64,000 nucleotides of DNA from NCBI RefSeq assembly GCF_002844195.1, contig NZ_PEND01000003.1, forward strand, positions 62,001 to 126,000. Reading direction: 5' to 3'. Shown piece after piece: positions 37,160 to 45,634 of the stretch. A model generated the notes under the pieces. The model had not been told where the DNA came from and searched no databases. It was given only the letters and a program-made list of their open reading frames with translations. A program made the translations under genes and the position numbers. This DNA is from Halegenticoccus soli. Lineage in GTDB: Archaea; Halobacteriota; Halobacteria; Halobacteriales; Haloferacaceae. Each line of letters starts with the position of its first letter. The stretch's first letter is position 1.

Positions 37160-38134
37160 TCACTGAAACTCCGGCATGACCTCCTCACCGAACCGTCGAA
37201 TGCTCGCCAGAGCGGTCTCCTGGTCCATGCCGGGGAACTGCGTCCGGAAGATGAGGTGGTTGACGCCGATCTCTCGGTAGGTTTCTACCTTCTCTGCGAC
37301 CTCCGCCGGCGTCCCGACCAAAAGCTGCTCCTCGATGTCCTCGAACCCGGGCCGCCCCTCGAACTCGGGGTTGCCCCATTCGAGATACTTCGCCGTGAGA
37401 TCGAGCAGATAGGGATCGAGCGCGTCGTAGGCCGCTTCGGTGGTCTCGCCCACGTAGCCGTCGACCATGATCGTCACGTCGGCGTCGTCGGGATCCTTTC
37501 CGGCCTCCTCGACGGCGTCGTAGTAGCGCTCGACGTCGCGTTCGAGGGTTTCGGGAACCGTGACGGCGGCCGTGAACCCGTCGCATCGGTACGCCGCGCG
37601 CTTGATTGCGACCGCTGAACTCCCGCCGCCCCAGAGCCGGGGGCGAGGGTTCTGTACCGGCTCCGGACGGACGAAGCCGTCCTCGAACTGGAAGTGCCTC
37701 CCGTCGTGGTCGAACCGCTCGCCTTCGAGTAACCGCTTGAGGACCTCGATCGATTCGAGAAAGCGGGATACCCGCTCGTCCATCGCCACGCCGAAGTTGC
37801 GCAGTTCGCTCTCCCGGTACCCCAGAGAGAGTCCCCACCTCGTTCGGCCGCCCGTGAGATGGTCGAGCGTGGTGACGTGTTCGGCCAGGTGGATGGGGTG
37901 ATAGATGGGGAGGATGATGATGTTCGACATGATGTCGAGCGTGTCGGTCCGCGCTCCCAGCGCCGTCAGGCAGGTGCGCACGTCGAAGAACCCGTCCTCG
38001 TAGAAGTGGCGCTCGCCGACGGCCACCGTGTCGTACCCCACCTCTTCCATCAGATCGACCTGCTCGAACAGATCCTCGAACGTGAACTCGGATCGCTCGT
38101 CGCCGTACTGATTCGGGTAGATACCGAACTCCAT
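37160..38134 (-). CDS. LLM-class flavin-dependent oxidoreductase
   Basis: Luciferase-like enzyme of 324 residues. It starts MEFGIYPNQYGDERSEFTFE, with DTVAVGERHFYEDGFF after the second strand, and TRWGLSLGYRESELRNFG and RPRLWGGGSSAVAIKRAA later. This subgroup (alkanal monooxygenase-like) contains FMN- or F420-dependent oxidoreductases of many substrates. It faces away from the NCS1 permease. The 129-base gap between them holds both promoters. Confidence 0.88.
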   Translation of the reverse strand: MEFGIYPNQYGDERSEFTFEDLFEQVDLMEEVGYDTVAVGERHFYEDGFFDVRTCLTALGARTDTLDIMSNIIILPIYHPIHLAEHVTTLDHLTGGRTRWGLSLGYRESELRNFGVAMDERVSRFLESIEVLKRLLEGERFDHDGRHFQFEDGFVRPEPVQNPRPRLWGGGSSAVAIKRAAYRCDGFTAAVTVPETLERDVERYYDAVEEAGKDPDDADVTIMVDGYVGETTEAAYDALDPYLLDLTAKYLEWGNPEFEGRPGFEDIEEQLLVGTPAEVAEKVETYREIGVNHLIFRTQFPGMDQETALASIRRFGEEVMPEFQ

Positions 38135-38287
38135 ATGTTGGGGATCGAATCGATCGAAAATAAATCCTCACGTCTCTCTCACCGGGCTGACGCCGTTGGA
38201 TCAATCGTACTATCGGAAGAATCTCAGCACGTATCAGATCGTTACGAGAAAAGTCTTTAGTAGATGATAACACACATCACAATCGAA

Positions 38288-39586
38288 ATGCCGTTAATCG
38301 AAACCGAAGGTGTGAACGTCGTTCCGGAGTCGGATCGAAACCGCGGGTTCTGGCAGATATTCGTGATCTGGGCGGGATTCACCATCGTCATCACGAACTT
38401 CCTGCTCGGATCGCTCACGGTGACGGCGGGGTTGGTCACCGGTTTCGCCGCCGCGGTGATCAGCATCGCCCTGGTGGGCATCGTCGTCTACCTCGGCACG
38501 AAGATCGCGGCGACCGAAGGGACGGCCGGTACGACGGCCATGCGGGCTCCGTTCGGCATTCAGGGACGCGTCATCCCGTCGCTGGCGATGGTTCTCGCGA
38601 CCGTGGGCTGGTTCGGCGTCCAGACCGGTATCGTCGCATCGAGCACGCAACAGATCCTCGCGAACTTCGGGTACTCGGTTCCGTTCGCCGTGCTGGCCGC
38701 GATACTCGGATTAGTCATGGCGTCGGTCGCCATCTTCGGGTATCAGTGGATCGAGTGGCTGAACAAGATCGCGGTGCCGATCATGACGGTCCTCCTCGCC
38801 ATGGTCGTCTACCAGATCGTCACCAATTACTCGACGGATCTGAGCACCGGCGGCGAGGGGATGACGTTCTGGGCGGCGCTGAACGTCTTCCCCGCGGCGA
38901 CCGCCGCGTTCCTCATCGTCGCGATGGACTACGGTCGATACGGAACGCCCGAGGACCCAGATCGGCCGAGTCTCGGGGCGAGCATCGCGTGGGTCGCGTT
39001 CGCCATCGCGCTCGCCGCCATCGGCATCGTCGCGGCCGCCGCAGCCGGCACGTGGAATCCCGTCGATATCATGGTAGAGCTCGGTCTCGGATCCGTCGGG
39101 CTCCTGCTGCTCGTTGCGGGGTCGTGGACGACGAACGTCACGAACGTGTACGCGGGCGGGATCGCCCTCTCGCAGATCACGGGCCTGCAGCGGGTGTACA
39201 TGACGACGCTGACCGGGCTCATCGGCACTGTTCTCGCCATCGCCGGTATCTTCAGCTTCGGCGGCATCATGAGTTTCCTCTCGGCGCTGACGATAACGCT
39301 CGTCCCGACGACGGGCGTCCTGCTCGTTCACTACTACCTCTTCGAGGGCGGCCTCGACGAGGACGAATTGTTCACCCGAGACGGAACGTACTGGTACCTC
39401 CGCGGCTGGAACCCGACCGCCGTCGGCGCGTGGATCGTGGGCGCCGTGTTCGCGATTCTGGCGCCGGAGTACCTCGTGCCCGCGCTCAGCAGCGCCGTCG
39501 TGGCCGGCGTGATTTACTACGTCGCCAAGCGTCCCGTCGACGACTGGATCGAAAGCCGAGCGAGGACGGGCAAACCCGCCGACTGA
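38288..39586 (+). CDS. NCS1-family permease (cytosine/purine permease-like)
   Basis: Integral membrane carrier of 432 residues with about 12 helices, starting with the family-like RGFWQIFVIWAGFTIVI helix and the conserved RAPFGIQGR loop. Such carriers import cytosine, hydantoins, allantoin, or other nitrogen compounds with H+ or Na+. I prefer the ATG at 38288 over 38264 because a T/A-rich element about 30 bases upstream (near 38252-38258) would give a very short leader. Its stop overlaps the Gfo/Idh start by one base. Confidence 0.85.
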   Translation: MPLIETEGVNVVPESDRNRGFWQIFVIWAGFTIVITNFLLGSLTVTAGLVTGFAAAVISIALVGIVVYLGTKIAATEGTAGTTAMRAPFGIQGRVIPSLAMVLATVGWFGVQTGIVASSTQQILANFGYSVPFAVLAAILGLVMASVAIFGYQWIEWLNKIAVPIMTVLLAMVVYQIVTNYSTDLSTGGEGMTFWAALNVFPAATAAFLIVAMDYGRYGTPEDPDRPSLGASIAWVAFAIALAAIGIVAAAAAGTWNPVDIMVELGLGSVGLLLLVAGSWTTNVTNVYAGGIALSQITGLQRVYMTTLTGLIGTVLAIAGIFSFGGIMSFLSALTITLVPTTGVLLVHYYLFEGGLDEDELFTRDGTYWYLRGWNPTAVGAWIVGAVFAILAPEYLVPALSSAVVAGVIYYVAKRPVDDWIESRARTGKPAD

Positions 39587-40635
39587 TGACGATCGACGTC
39601 GGCATCGTCGGGCTCGCGTCCTTTTACGGACCAGCGTACGCCGAGCGGGCGGCCGCCCGCCCGGACGTGACTGTGGCGGGCGTCGTGCCCGGCGACGCGA
39701 CGGGAGAGCAACTTGCGGCGCTCGGTCGACCGACGCCCGACGCGTTCGCCGCCGCGTACGACTGTCCAGTCTACGACGACCTCGACGAGTTACTCTCGGA
39801 CGACGCCGTCGACGGCGTCGTCGTGGCGAGCCGAACGACTCGACGGGCGGCCGACGCCGCGCGCGTCCTCCGAGCGGATCGTCCCGTCCTGACGGCGAAA
39901 CCGCCGGCGGCGACCGCCGAGGGAGCCCGCCGGATCGCCGCGGCGGCGGCGGAGGCGGACGTCCCCGCTGTCACGACGAGTCCGGCCCGGTTTGACGACG
40001 CGGTGATGGGCTTGGCTCACCGCGTCCGCACGGGGGCCGTCGGCGACGTGCTCCGCGTGCACGCTTCGATCCGCCACGACCGCGTCCCCGAAGCGGGAAT
40101 CGAGGCGAACGCAGAACACGGACCGCAGGAGGCGGGCGCAGCGTACGCGATGGCATTTTACACCGCGGACGCGTTACTCTGGCTGATCGACGCCGTTCCG
40201 CAGCGCGTGTACGCCGAGTACGCGAACCTGAATACGCCGCACAGCGTGCATCCCGATCTCGGAACCGCGACGGTTCGGTTCGAAGACGGGACGCTCGGGA
40301 CGATGACGATGACGTACGCCACCGACTGCCGGGAACCGCTCGGAAACTGGGAGTTCGAAGCCGTCGGCACCGACGGGACGATACGGACCAGACACGAAGG
40401 ATACGAGGGGATTCACTGGCACAGCAACGCCGCTGGTCGTCGGACCGAACTCTTCGGCCGGACGCAGAGCCCGATTCTCGACGAGCAGTTCGCCGCGTTC
40501 CTCGAAACGGTCCGAAACGGTGTCGAATCCGGCGCAGCGAAACTGTCCCCGGATCAAGCGGTGGAGGTCATGGAACTCTGCGAAGCGTGGGAGCGCGCCG
40601 CCGCGACCCGGACAGTCGAAACCGTCTCCAACTGA
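39586..40635 (+). CDS. Gfo/Idh/MocA family oxidoreductase
   Basis: Fourth family member, 349 residues, atypical. The Rossmann N-terminus is IDVGIVGLASFYGPAYAERAA, where the third Gly of GxGxxG is not canonical. The EKP motif is replaced by LTAKPPAATAEG. It begins at ATG 39586, sharing a base with the permease stop (TGATG). The coupling to an NCS1 carrier suggests the imported compound is oxidised. The missing Glu and altered loop make catalytic function less certain than for the other three copies. Confidence 0.8.
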   Translation: MTIDVGIVGLASFYGPAYAERAAARPDVTVAGVVPGDATGEQLAALGRPTPDAFAAAYDCPVYDDLDELLSDDAVDGVVVASRTTRRAADAARVLRADRPVLTAKPPAATAEGARRIAAAAAEADVPAVTTSPARFDDAVMGLAHRVRTGAVGDVLRVHASIRHDRVPEAGIEANAEHGPQEAGAAYAMAFYTADALLWLIDAVPQRVYAEYANLNTPHSVHPDLGTATVRFEDGTLGTMTMTYATDCREPLGNWEFEAVGTDGTIRTRHEGYEGIHWHSNAAGRRTELFGRTQSPILDEQFAAFLETVRNGVESGAAKLSPDQAVEVMELCEAWERAAATRTVETVSN

Positions 40636-41001
40636 ATCTTCCCGATTTCGCGTGAATTCTCGATCGTCCAGATCGACGGCTACAGGCGGATATCCGAACC
40701 ATCTCATTTGATAATTCCGAACTAGAACGCCACGGATGGCCATCGAATCGGCGAAGAAGTGGAAAAACGCCGATCACTGACGACGGCGAGCCCTCTTCAC
40801 CGTTTCTCTATTTGATAGTTCCAAAACGGATCGTTTGGCCGGTTCACCGGCTGAGGCGTCGTTCATCCTGAACTTGCGCCGTCCGCAAGTCAGTCCCCGT
40901 GCACGTCCTTATCGTTACAAAAGTACGCCTGTAATCCACGGTGGCAGGCGTTTTGATATACCCGAAAGTACTTGGTGATCGGTAGCTAATGACACGACAC
41001 A
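40636..41001. other. Upstream region of IclR regulator with repeated motif
   Basis: No gene seen. The stretch holds three similar copies of a short motif and, at its right end, the probable promoter of the regulator at 41002. See the repeat entry. Confidence 0.5.
40707..40967 (+). repeat. Three direct copies of TTTGATA-N3-CC-R-AA
   Basis: TTTGATAATTCCGAA (40707-40721), TTTGATAGTTCCAAA (40811-40825) and TTTGATATACCCGAAA (40952-40967) share the core TTTGATA, three variable bases, CC, purine, AA. All three lie in the same direction in the short region before an IclR-family gene. They could be operator half-sites. The spacing (104 and 141 bases) is not a simple helical multiple, so chance is not excluded. 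Confidence 0.45.
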
Positions 41002-41796
41002 ATGGCCTCACAAAGCGATCCTCCTCGAACGGTCAAATCGGCCGAAACGACGCTCGAGATCATCGAAACCCTGCGGCGACTCGACGGAGCCGGCGTGTCG
41101 GAAATCGCAGAGCACGTCAACCGATCGGTTGGGACGGTACACACGTACCTCGCGACGCTTCGACAGCGAGGGTACGTCGTTCAGGAGGGGAACTCGTACC
41201 GTCTCAGTTTTCACTTCGTGGCGCTCGGCGAGCACGTCCGGAACCGTTCGGACCTCTATCGAGCGGGAAAAGAAGAGATCGACCGCCTCGCTACCGAAAC
41301 CGGTGAGTGCGCTCACCTCATCGTCGAGCAGAACGGGTACGAAGTCAGCCTCTACGAGGCGTTCGGCGAACACGCCGTCGGGATGAAATTCTACGTCCAG
41401 AACCGGGAAGCACCGCGTGAGCACCTCCAGTGCACCGCTTCCGGGAAGGTGATCCTGGCGCACCTGCCCGATCGGCGGATCCGCGAGATCATCGACCGCC
41501 TCGACTTCGTGCCTCGGACTCCGAACACGATCACCGACGAGGAAACGCTGCTGGAGACGCTCGAACGGGTCCGTGAGCGAGGATTCGCCCTCAACGACGA
41601 GGAGGAGATCCAGGGGATGCGCGCCGTTGCGGCACCGATCACCGATCGCGATAATACGCTTCTCGGCGCCGTGAGCCTGTCTGCGCCGGTTCGTCGGATC
41701 AGAGAGGACGTCTTCCGAAAGGAGATCCCCGAACGAGTCGTTCAGGCTGCTAACGTCATCGAAGTTAACCTCCAAACGGCTGATTTAGCGATCTGA
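41002..41796 (+). CDS. IclR-family transcriptional regulator
   Basis: DNA-binding regulator of 264 residues. The winged helix-turn-helix is VSEIAEHVNRSVGTVHTYLA, followed by the linker and the effector domain with the typical TASGKVILAH stretch. IclR proteins in haloarchaea act as repressors or activators of catabolic genes. It has the opposite orientation to the second IclR gene at 42256, ending tail-to-tail across 459 bases, and follows the NCS1-Gfo/Idh pair. Confidence 0.92.
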   Translation: MASQSDPPRTVKSAETTLEIIETLRRLDGAGVSEIAEHVNRSVGTVHTYLATLRQRGYVVQEGNSYRLSFHFVALGEHVRNRSDLYRAGKEEIDRLATETGECAHLIVEQNGYEVSLYEAFGEHAVGMKFYVQNREAPREHLQCTASGKVILAHLPDRRIREIIDRLDFVPRTPNTITDEETLLETLERVRERGFALNDEEEIQGMRAVAAPITDRDNTLLGAVSLSAPVRRIREDVFRKEIPERVVQAANVIEVNLQTADLAI

Positions 41797-42255
41797 TTTT
41801 TCGCCGGGAATGACGGATCTGTGCCAGTAGAGAAGCGACTCTCCCCGCAAATGGCGAACAGGCGCACCATTGTCACTGCAGGAGGGAGGACGTCGGTAGT
41901 ACGACTTCTAGGGTGGATACCGGCTACTGGCAGGATTACGTCACTCGGTGAAACTGTCCGTACAGGGCAAAACCCATTCACCTAAAGCAAACGGAATATC
42001 CGCTAATTAGATAGTGTTTGTGCCATCAGGAGGAGTCCGTCCGGGCGTTCGTGAGCGAACGAATGTGTAAACACGCCAAAACTCTATCTCGTATTTCCGG
42101 TCTTGGTGTGCTTGAACGGATAGAAAGACGAGATACAAGGAACTGCTGGTAAGGCGACTCGCCACAGGGACGTGCGAGATTACATCGATACGAGTGTAAT
42201 GCCAACTGATCGTAGTGCAAGGGATGACCGGTAATCCGAGCGAGCAGCGATCGCC
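41797..42255. other. Convergent intergenic region between two IclR genes
   Basis: No gene-like frame. The two regulators end toward each other here. I see no clear hairpin terminators, and short T runs are scattered. It could hold decayed sequence or small RNA, but I have no support for either. Confidence 0.5.
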
Positions 42256-43023
42256 TCACGAAAACTCGAGTTTGAGTTCCATCTCGTTCGTAGATCCGAG
42301 TACGAGGCTGGGAAGTTCCTCTTCGAACGTCTCACCCTTGAACCGATGGACGGGGCCCGAGATGCTCAGGGCACCGACGACGGTGCCATCGGACGCGCAG
42401 ACGGCGCTACCGACGGCACTGAGCCCCGGGGTGGACTCTTCGACGTTGTACGCGTAGCCGCGTTCGCGGATTTCAGCGAGTTCTGCGAACAGCTCGTCGC
42501 GATCGGTGATTGTATTCGGCGTGTACGCCGGGAGTCCGTGTTCGTCAAGGATCAATTCGACACGCTCTTCTGGAAAGTTCGCAAGGATGGCTTTTCCGGC
42601 GGCGCTGGTGTGAAGGTGGCCGCGTTTGCCGATGCTGGCGTCGGTTTGAACCGCGTTTTCGCCGATCTGGGTGTACAGGTAGATGCGGTGACCGTGCTCT
42701 TCTACGATGAATTGGACGCGCTCGCCGGTCTCGTCCGCGACTTGATCGACCTTCTGTCTCGCGAGTTCAAAGGCCGGGTGTCGGGTCTGGACGTGGCCGC
42801 CGAGGGTCAGAAAGCGCATTCCGAGCTGGTACGATTCGCCACGCTTCGTGACGTAGCCACGTTGGCGGAGCGTGAGGAGGTGGCGGTGGACGGTACTAGG
42901 AGCGAGATCTAGCGCCTCGGCCAACTCCTTTATCTGCGCACTCTTCCGCTCCCGCAGAGCGTGTATGATATCGAAGTTCGTATCGACCGTCGAAACCGTC
43001 GATCGCGTTTGATGGGTGGTCAT
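42256..43023 (-). CDS. IclR-family transcriptional regulator
   Basis: Second IclR protein, 255 residues. HTH is IKELAEALDLAPSTVHRHLL, and the effector domain contains the TSAAGKAILANFPEERV stretch. It lies downstream of the minus-strand genes for the M29/NicX-like enzyme, PrpF-type isomerase and TcuA-like flavoprotein, so it is a good candidate for their regulator. The gap to the M29-like gene is 419 bases, so it probably has its own promoter. Confidence 0.92.
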   Translation of the reverse strand: MTTHQTRSTVSTVDTNFDIIHALRERKSAQIKELAEALDLAPSTVHRHLLTLRQRGYVTKRGESYQLGMRFLTLGGHVQTRHPAFELARQKVDQVADETGERVQFIVEEHGHRIYLYTQIGENAVQTDASIGKRGHLHTSAAGKAILANFPEERVELILDEHGLPAYTPNTITDRDELFAELAEIRERGYAYNVEESTPGLSAVGSAVCASDGTVVGALSISGPVHRFKGETFEEELPSLVLGSTNEMELKLEFS

Positions 43024-43442
43024 ATGAGAACGTACGTCCCCACCGTAATAAAATTCCGTATTATGGGATCGGCGGTTTTCCGCCTCAACTCGGCGTGAGA
43101 TGGTCGAACGAGCGTCCGACTAGGCTGATAGTATCCCGATTTGAACAGGCGGCAGTACTGTATTGTGAGAGACCGACTGACGCTAGTTTGTTTGACGCTT
43201 GTCCATTGAATTCAAAAGAATGACCACACAGGACAATCGGAACGGAATAAAATCGCTAGATGAGGTACCAAGCACGGGTACAATCGGGATGACGCCGATA
43301 TCCGAATATACAGAATGAATACGAGTCATATCGCCGCACAATTTTCGCCGTACGCCAGTCGACAGAGATGTATCCGCGCGTCGAACGGTCGTTCGGCGTT
43401 CACTCGGCGAGTGGTGCCTGGAAAAGTAGATGCCCGCGGCGG
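43024..43442. other. Intergenic region upstream of the second IclR gene
   Basis: No gene recognised. AT-richer bases near 43040-43340 probably hold the IclR promoter and the end of the M29-like transcript. Confidence 0.5.
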
Positions 43443-44429
43443 TCAGTCGAAGAGCTCGCGACGGAGGCGGCCGTCCTTGACGACGACGGTGTCGTCGAGG
43501 CGGACGGTCGGCCGGCGGATGACCCCGTCGAGGTGGATGTCGCTCTTCGTCGTCCCGCCGAGCGATTCGTTGTCGCCGACGGCGAAGTGCACCGTTCCTT
43601 CGCGTTTCTTGTCTTCCGCGAGATTGCCGATGAGCTTCGCCTTCGGATTGGTACCGATGGCGAATTCGGCGAGGTTACGGGCGTTCTTTCCGTTGGCGTC
43701 GAAGATGGCCGCTAACTCCTCAGCCTGAGCACCGCCGTCGACGTCGGTCACGAACCCGTCTTCGAGGCCCAGTTCGACGGGTGCGTCCAGCTGCCCGAGG
43801 TTGTCCATCGAGACATCGACGACGATCGTTCCGTTCGCCGTCCCCTCCTTCGGGTGCGTCGGCGCCTCGCCCGGCGGAAGCGTGGCGAAGCCGTACTCCT
43901 CGTGGAAGTACCCGTCGAGCGAGAACGACCGACAGCCGTCGAGCTCGAATTTGACGTCCGTACCGTTGTCCCCGGTGACGTGCGCGCTGTCGGCATCGGT
44001 GATGAGGTCGCAAACCGCCTCCGTCCGCCGCCGAAGTGCCTCGAAGTCGACCGTCATCGCTCCTTCGATCATCATCTCTTCGGTCACACCGCGGAGGATC
44101 CCGATCCGGGTTCCTTCGCGGGCGGCCCGCAGTCGCGCCCGAGTGTGAGTGATGGCGTGCGTCGTACACGTGAAGGCGACGTCTGCGGTCGCCATCGACT
44201 CGGCGATGGTGTCAAGCGGCTCGTTTCCGTGACTCTCGAGGAGTGGCATCACCGATGTGACCACTTCGGCATCCAAGCCGTTTGCCGCCGCTGCGATGCT
44301 CCGGCCAACGCCGAACGTTTTCGGATCGGTGATGACGAGCACCTCCTCTCCCGGCTCCACGCTCAAACACTGTTCGACGATCGCGTACGAGGCGCTCGAC
44401 ATCTCTAGGTCCACTAGGTCCTGCGTCAT
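43443..44429 (-). CDS. M29-type aminopeptidase / NicX-like metalloenzyme, copy 1
   Basis: A 328-residue protein of the COG2309 fold shared by M29 aminopeptidases and the 2,5-dihydroxypyridine dioxygenase NicX. Candidate metal ligands, assigned by homology, are Glu188 (PPGEAPTHP), Glu255 (LAEFAIGTNP), His281 (TVHFAVGDN), His299 and Asp301 (IHLDGV). NicX has His where Glu255 stands, so the set here is the peptidase-like one. It lies downstream of the PrpF and TcuA-like genes, 53 bases from the PrpF stop, with a TATA-like ACATATAC of its own. The other paralogue at 47234 differs at this ligand. Confidence 0.82.
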   Translation of the reverse strand: MTQDLVDLEMSSASYAIVEQCLSVEPGEEVLVITDPKTFGVGRSIAAAANGLDAEVVTSVMPLLESHGNEPLDTIAESMATADVAFTCTTHAITHTRARLRAAREGTRIGILRGVTEEMMIEGAMTVDFEALRRRTEAVCDLITDADSAHVTGDNGTDVKFELDGCRSFSLDGYFHEEYGFATLPPGEAPTHPKEGTANGTIVVDVSMDNLGQLDAPVELGLEDGFVTDVDGGAQAEELAAIFDANGKNARNLAEFAIGTNPKAKLIGNLAEDKKREGTVHFAVGDNESLGGTTKSDIHLDGVIRRPTVRLDDTVVVKDGRLRRELFD

Positions 44430-44482
44430 CGTTCTACTTGGTAGAGATTGTCACCCTGTATATGTCTTTTGTAAGATAATCG

Positions 44483-45634
44483 TCACGACTGCGTGTCGGT
44501 CACGTAGTAGCCGGTGCCGTCCATCAACCGGCGCTGCGTTCGGTACACCGTCACGGCCTCGACGCGCGGCGCGTCAGGGTCAAGACGAACCGTTGCCGAC
44601 ATCGTCCCTTTCGGGTGACCGAGCGTTACCGTTTCCCCGTCGAGCTCTGCCGCCTCGTTTGGAATCGTCCCCGGCAGTAGCGCGGCCGCGGCCGTACAAG
44701 AGACGCCGGTGACGGCGTAAACGGGATGGAGCTTCTGCATACTCATGTAGCGCGCCGCGAGATTCACTTCGTCTTCGCGGACCCTCCCTCCCTCAGTCGT
44801 CGCGTAGTCCGTCGGGGGAGCGACGAAGACGAGCTTGGGGAACCCCGGCGATTCGACGGACGCCCGGGCCGGGTCGTCCACGAGACCGAGTTCGGCGCAG
44901 ACCCTCCCGCGAATGCGTTCGAGTCGTTCGAGCAACGCGGTGTCGCCGTCGATCCGTTCGGGGCCTTCCGTGGCGGTGAGCCCCAGATCTGACGACCGGA
45001 CGAACGCGATCGGCGTCGTGACGTCGAGGACGGTCATCTCGAGCGCCTCGCCGTCGATCTCTAGTTCGACCGTCGGCCCGCCGAGCGGGAAGAGTTCGTC
45101 CGTGACCGCGCCCGCTGGGTCGAGAAACGTCGTGTCGACCCGCGCGCCAGTTCCGGGAACGCCGTGCACTTTGAACTCCCCGCGCGTGGCCGCGTGGTTG
45201 CCCGACAGCGGGATTCGTTGTTCGATCGTCGAGTCGGTGTTCGTGTTGTACAGCCGGAGATCAACCGCCTCGGCCTCCGCCGGCACGTCGACCATTCCCT
45301 CGTCCACGGCGAACGCTCCGACGGCGCAGGTCAGGTTTCCGCAATTGCCGCCGTAGTCGACGACGGGCTCGTTGACGGCGACCTGTCCGAACGTGTATAC
45401 GATGTCGACGTCCGCGTCGGTGGGCACCTCGTCCCCGGCCGGTCCGACGATCATGAGCTTCGAGGTCGTCGAAGTCGCCCCTCCGAGGCCGTCGATCTGC
45501 CGGTCGTCGGGGCTCCCGAACAGCGACAGGACGGCAGCGTCTCGGTCGTCCGCCGGGAGCTCCTCGCAGGGGATGAATACCCCTTTGCTCGTGCCCCCGC
45601 GGACGATCGCACAGCGGACGGACTGTTGGTCCAT
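44483..45634 (-). CDS. PrpF-family isomerase (methylaconitate/aconitate isomerase-like)
   Basis: A 383-residue PrpF-type protein with two diaminopimelate-epimerase-like halves. It begins with the family sequence [12 protein letters not shown]. By homology the two residues important in PrpF are Lys59 ([10 protein letters not shown]) and Cys98 (GGNCGNLTC). PrpF interconverts 2-methyl-trans- and -cis-aconitate and also trans-aconitate; related enzymes act on 4-oxalomesaconate. Its start lies directly after the stop of the TcuA-like gene, so they act together. An aconitate- or oxalomesaconate-type double-bond shift is the most likely reaction. Confidence 0.86.
   Translation of the reverse strand: MDQQSVRCAIVRGGTSKGVFIPCEELPADDRDAAVLSLFGSPDDRQIDGLGGATSTTSKLMIVGPAGDEVPTDADVDIVYTFGQVAVNEPVVDYGGNCGNLTCAVGAFAVDEGMVDVPAEAEAVDLRLYNTNTDSTIEQRIPLSGNHAATRGEFKVHGVPGTGARVDTTFLDPAGAVTDELFPLGGPTVELEIDGEALEMTVLDVTTPIAFVRSSDLGLTATEGPERIDGDTALLERLERIRGRVCAELGLVDDPARASVESPGFPKLVFVAPPTDYATTEGGRVREDEVNLAARYMSMQKLHPVYAVTGVSCTAAAALLPGTIPNEAAELDGETVTLGHPKGTMSATVRLDPDAPRVEAVTVYRTQRRLMDGTGYYVTDTQS

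Noticed and set aside
43443-44429. Calling the M29-like gene a true 2,5-dihydroxypyridine dioxygenase (nicX)
   Set aside because: The position equivalent to the NicX His ligand is Glu, and none of the other nicotinate-degradation genes are in the window.
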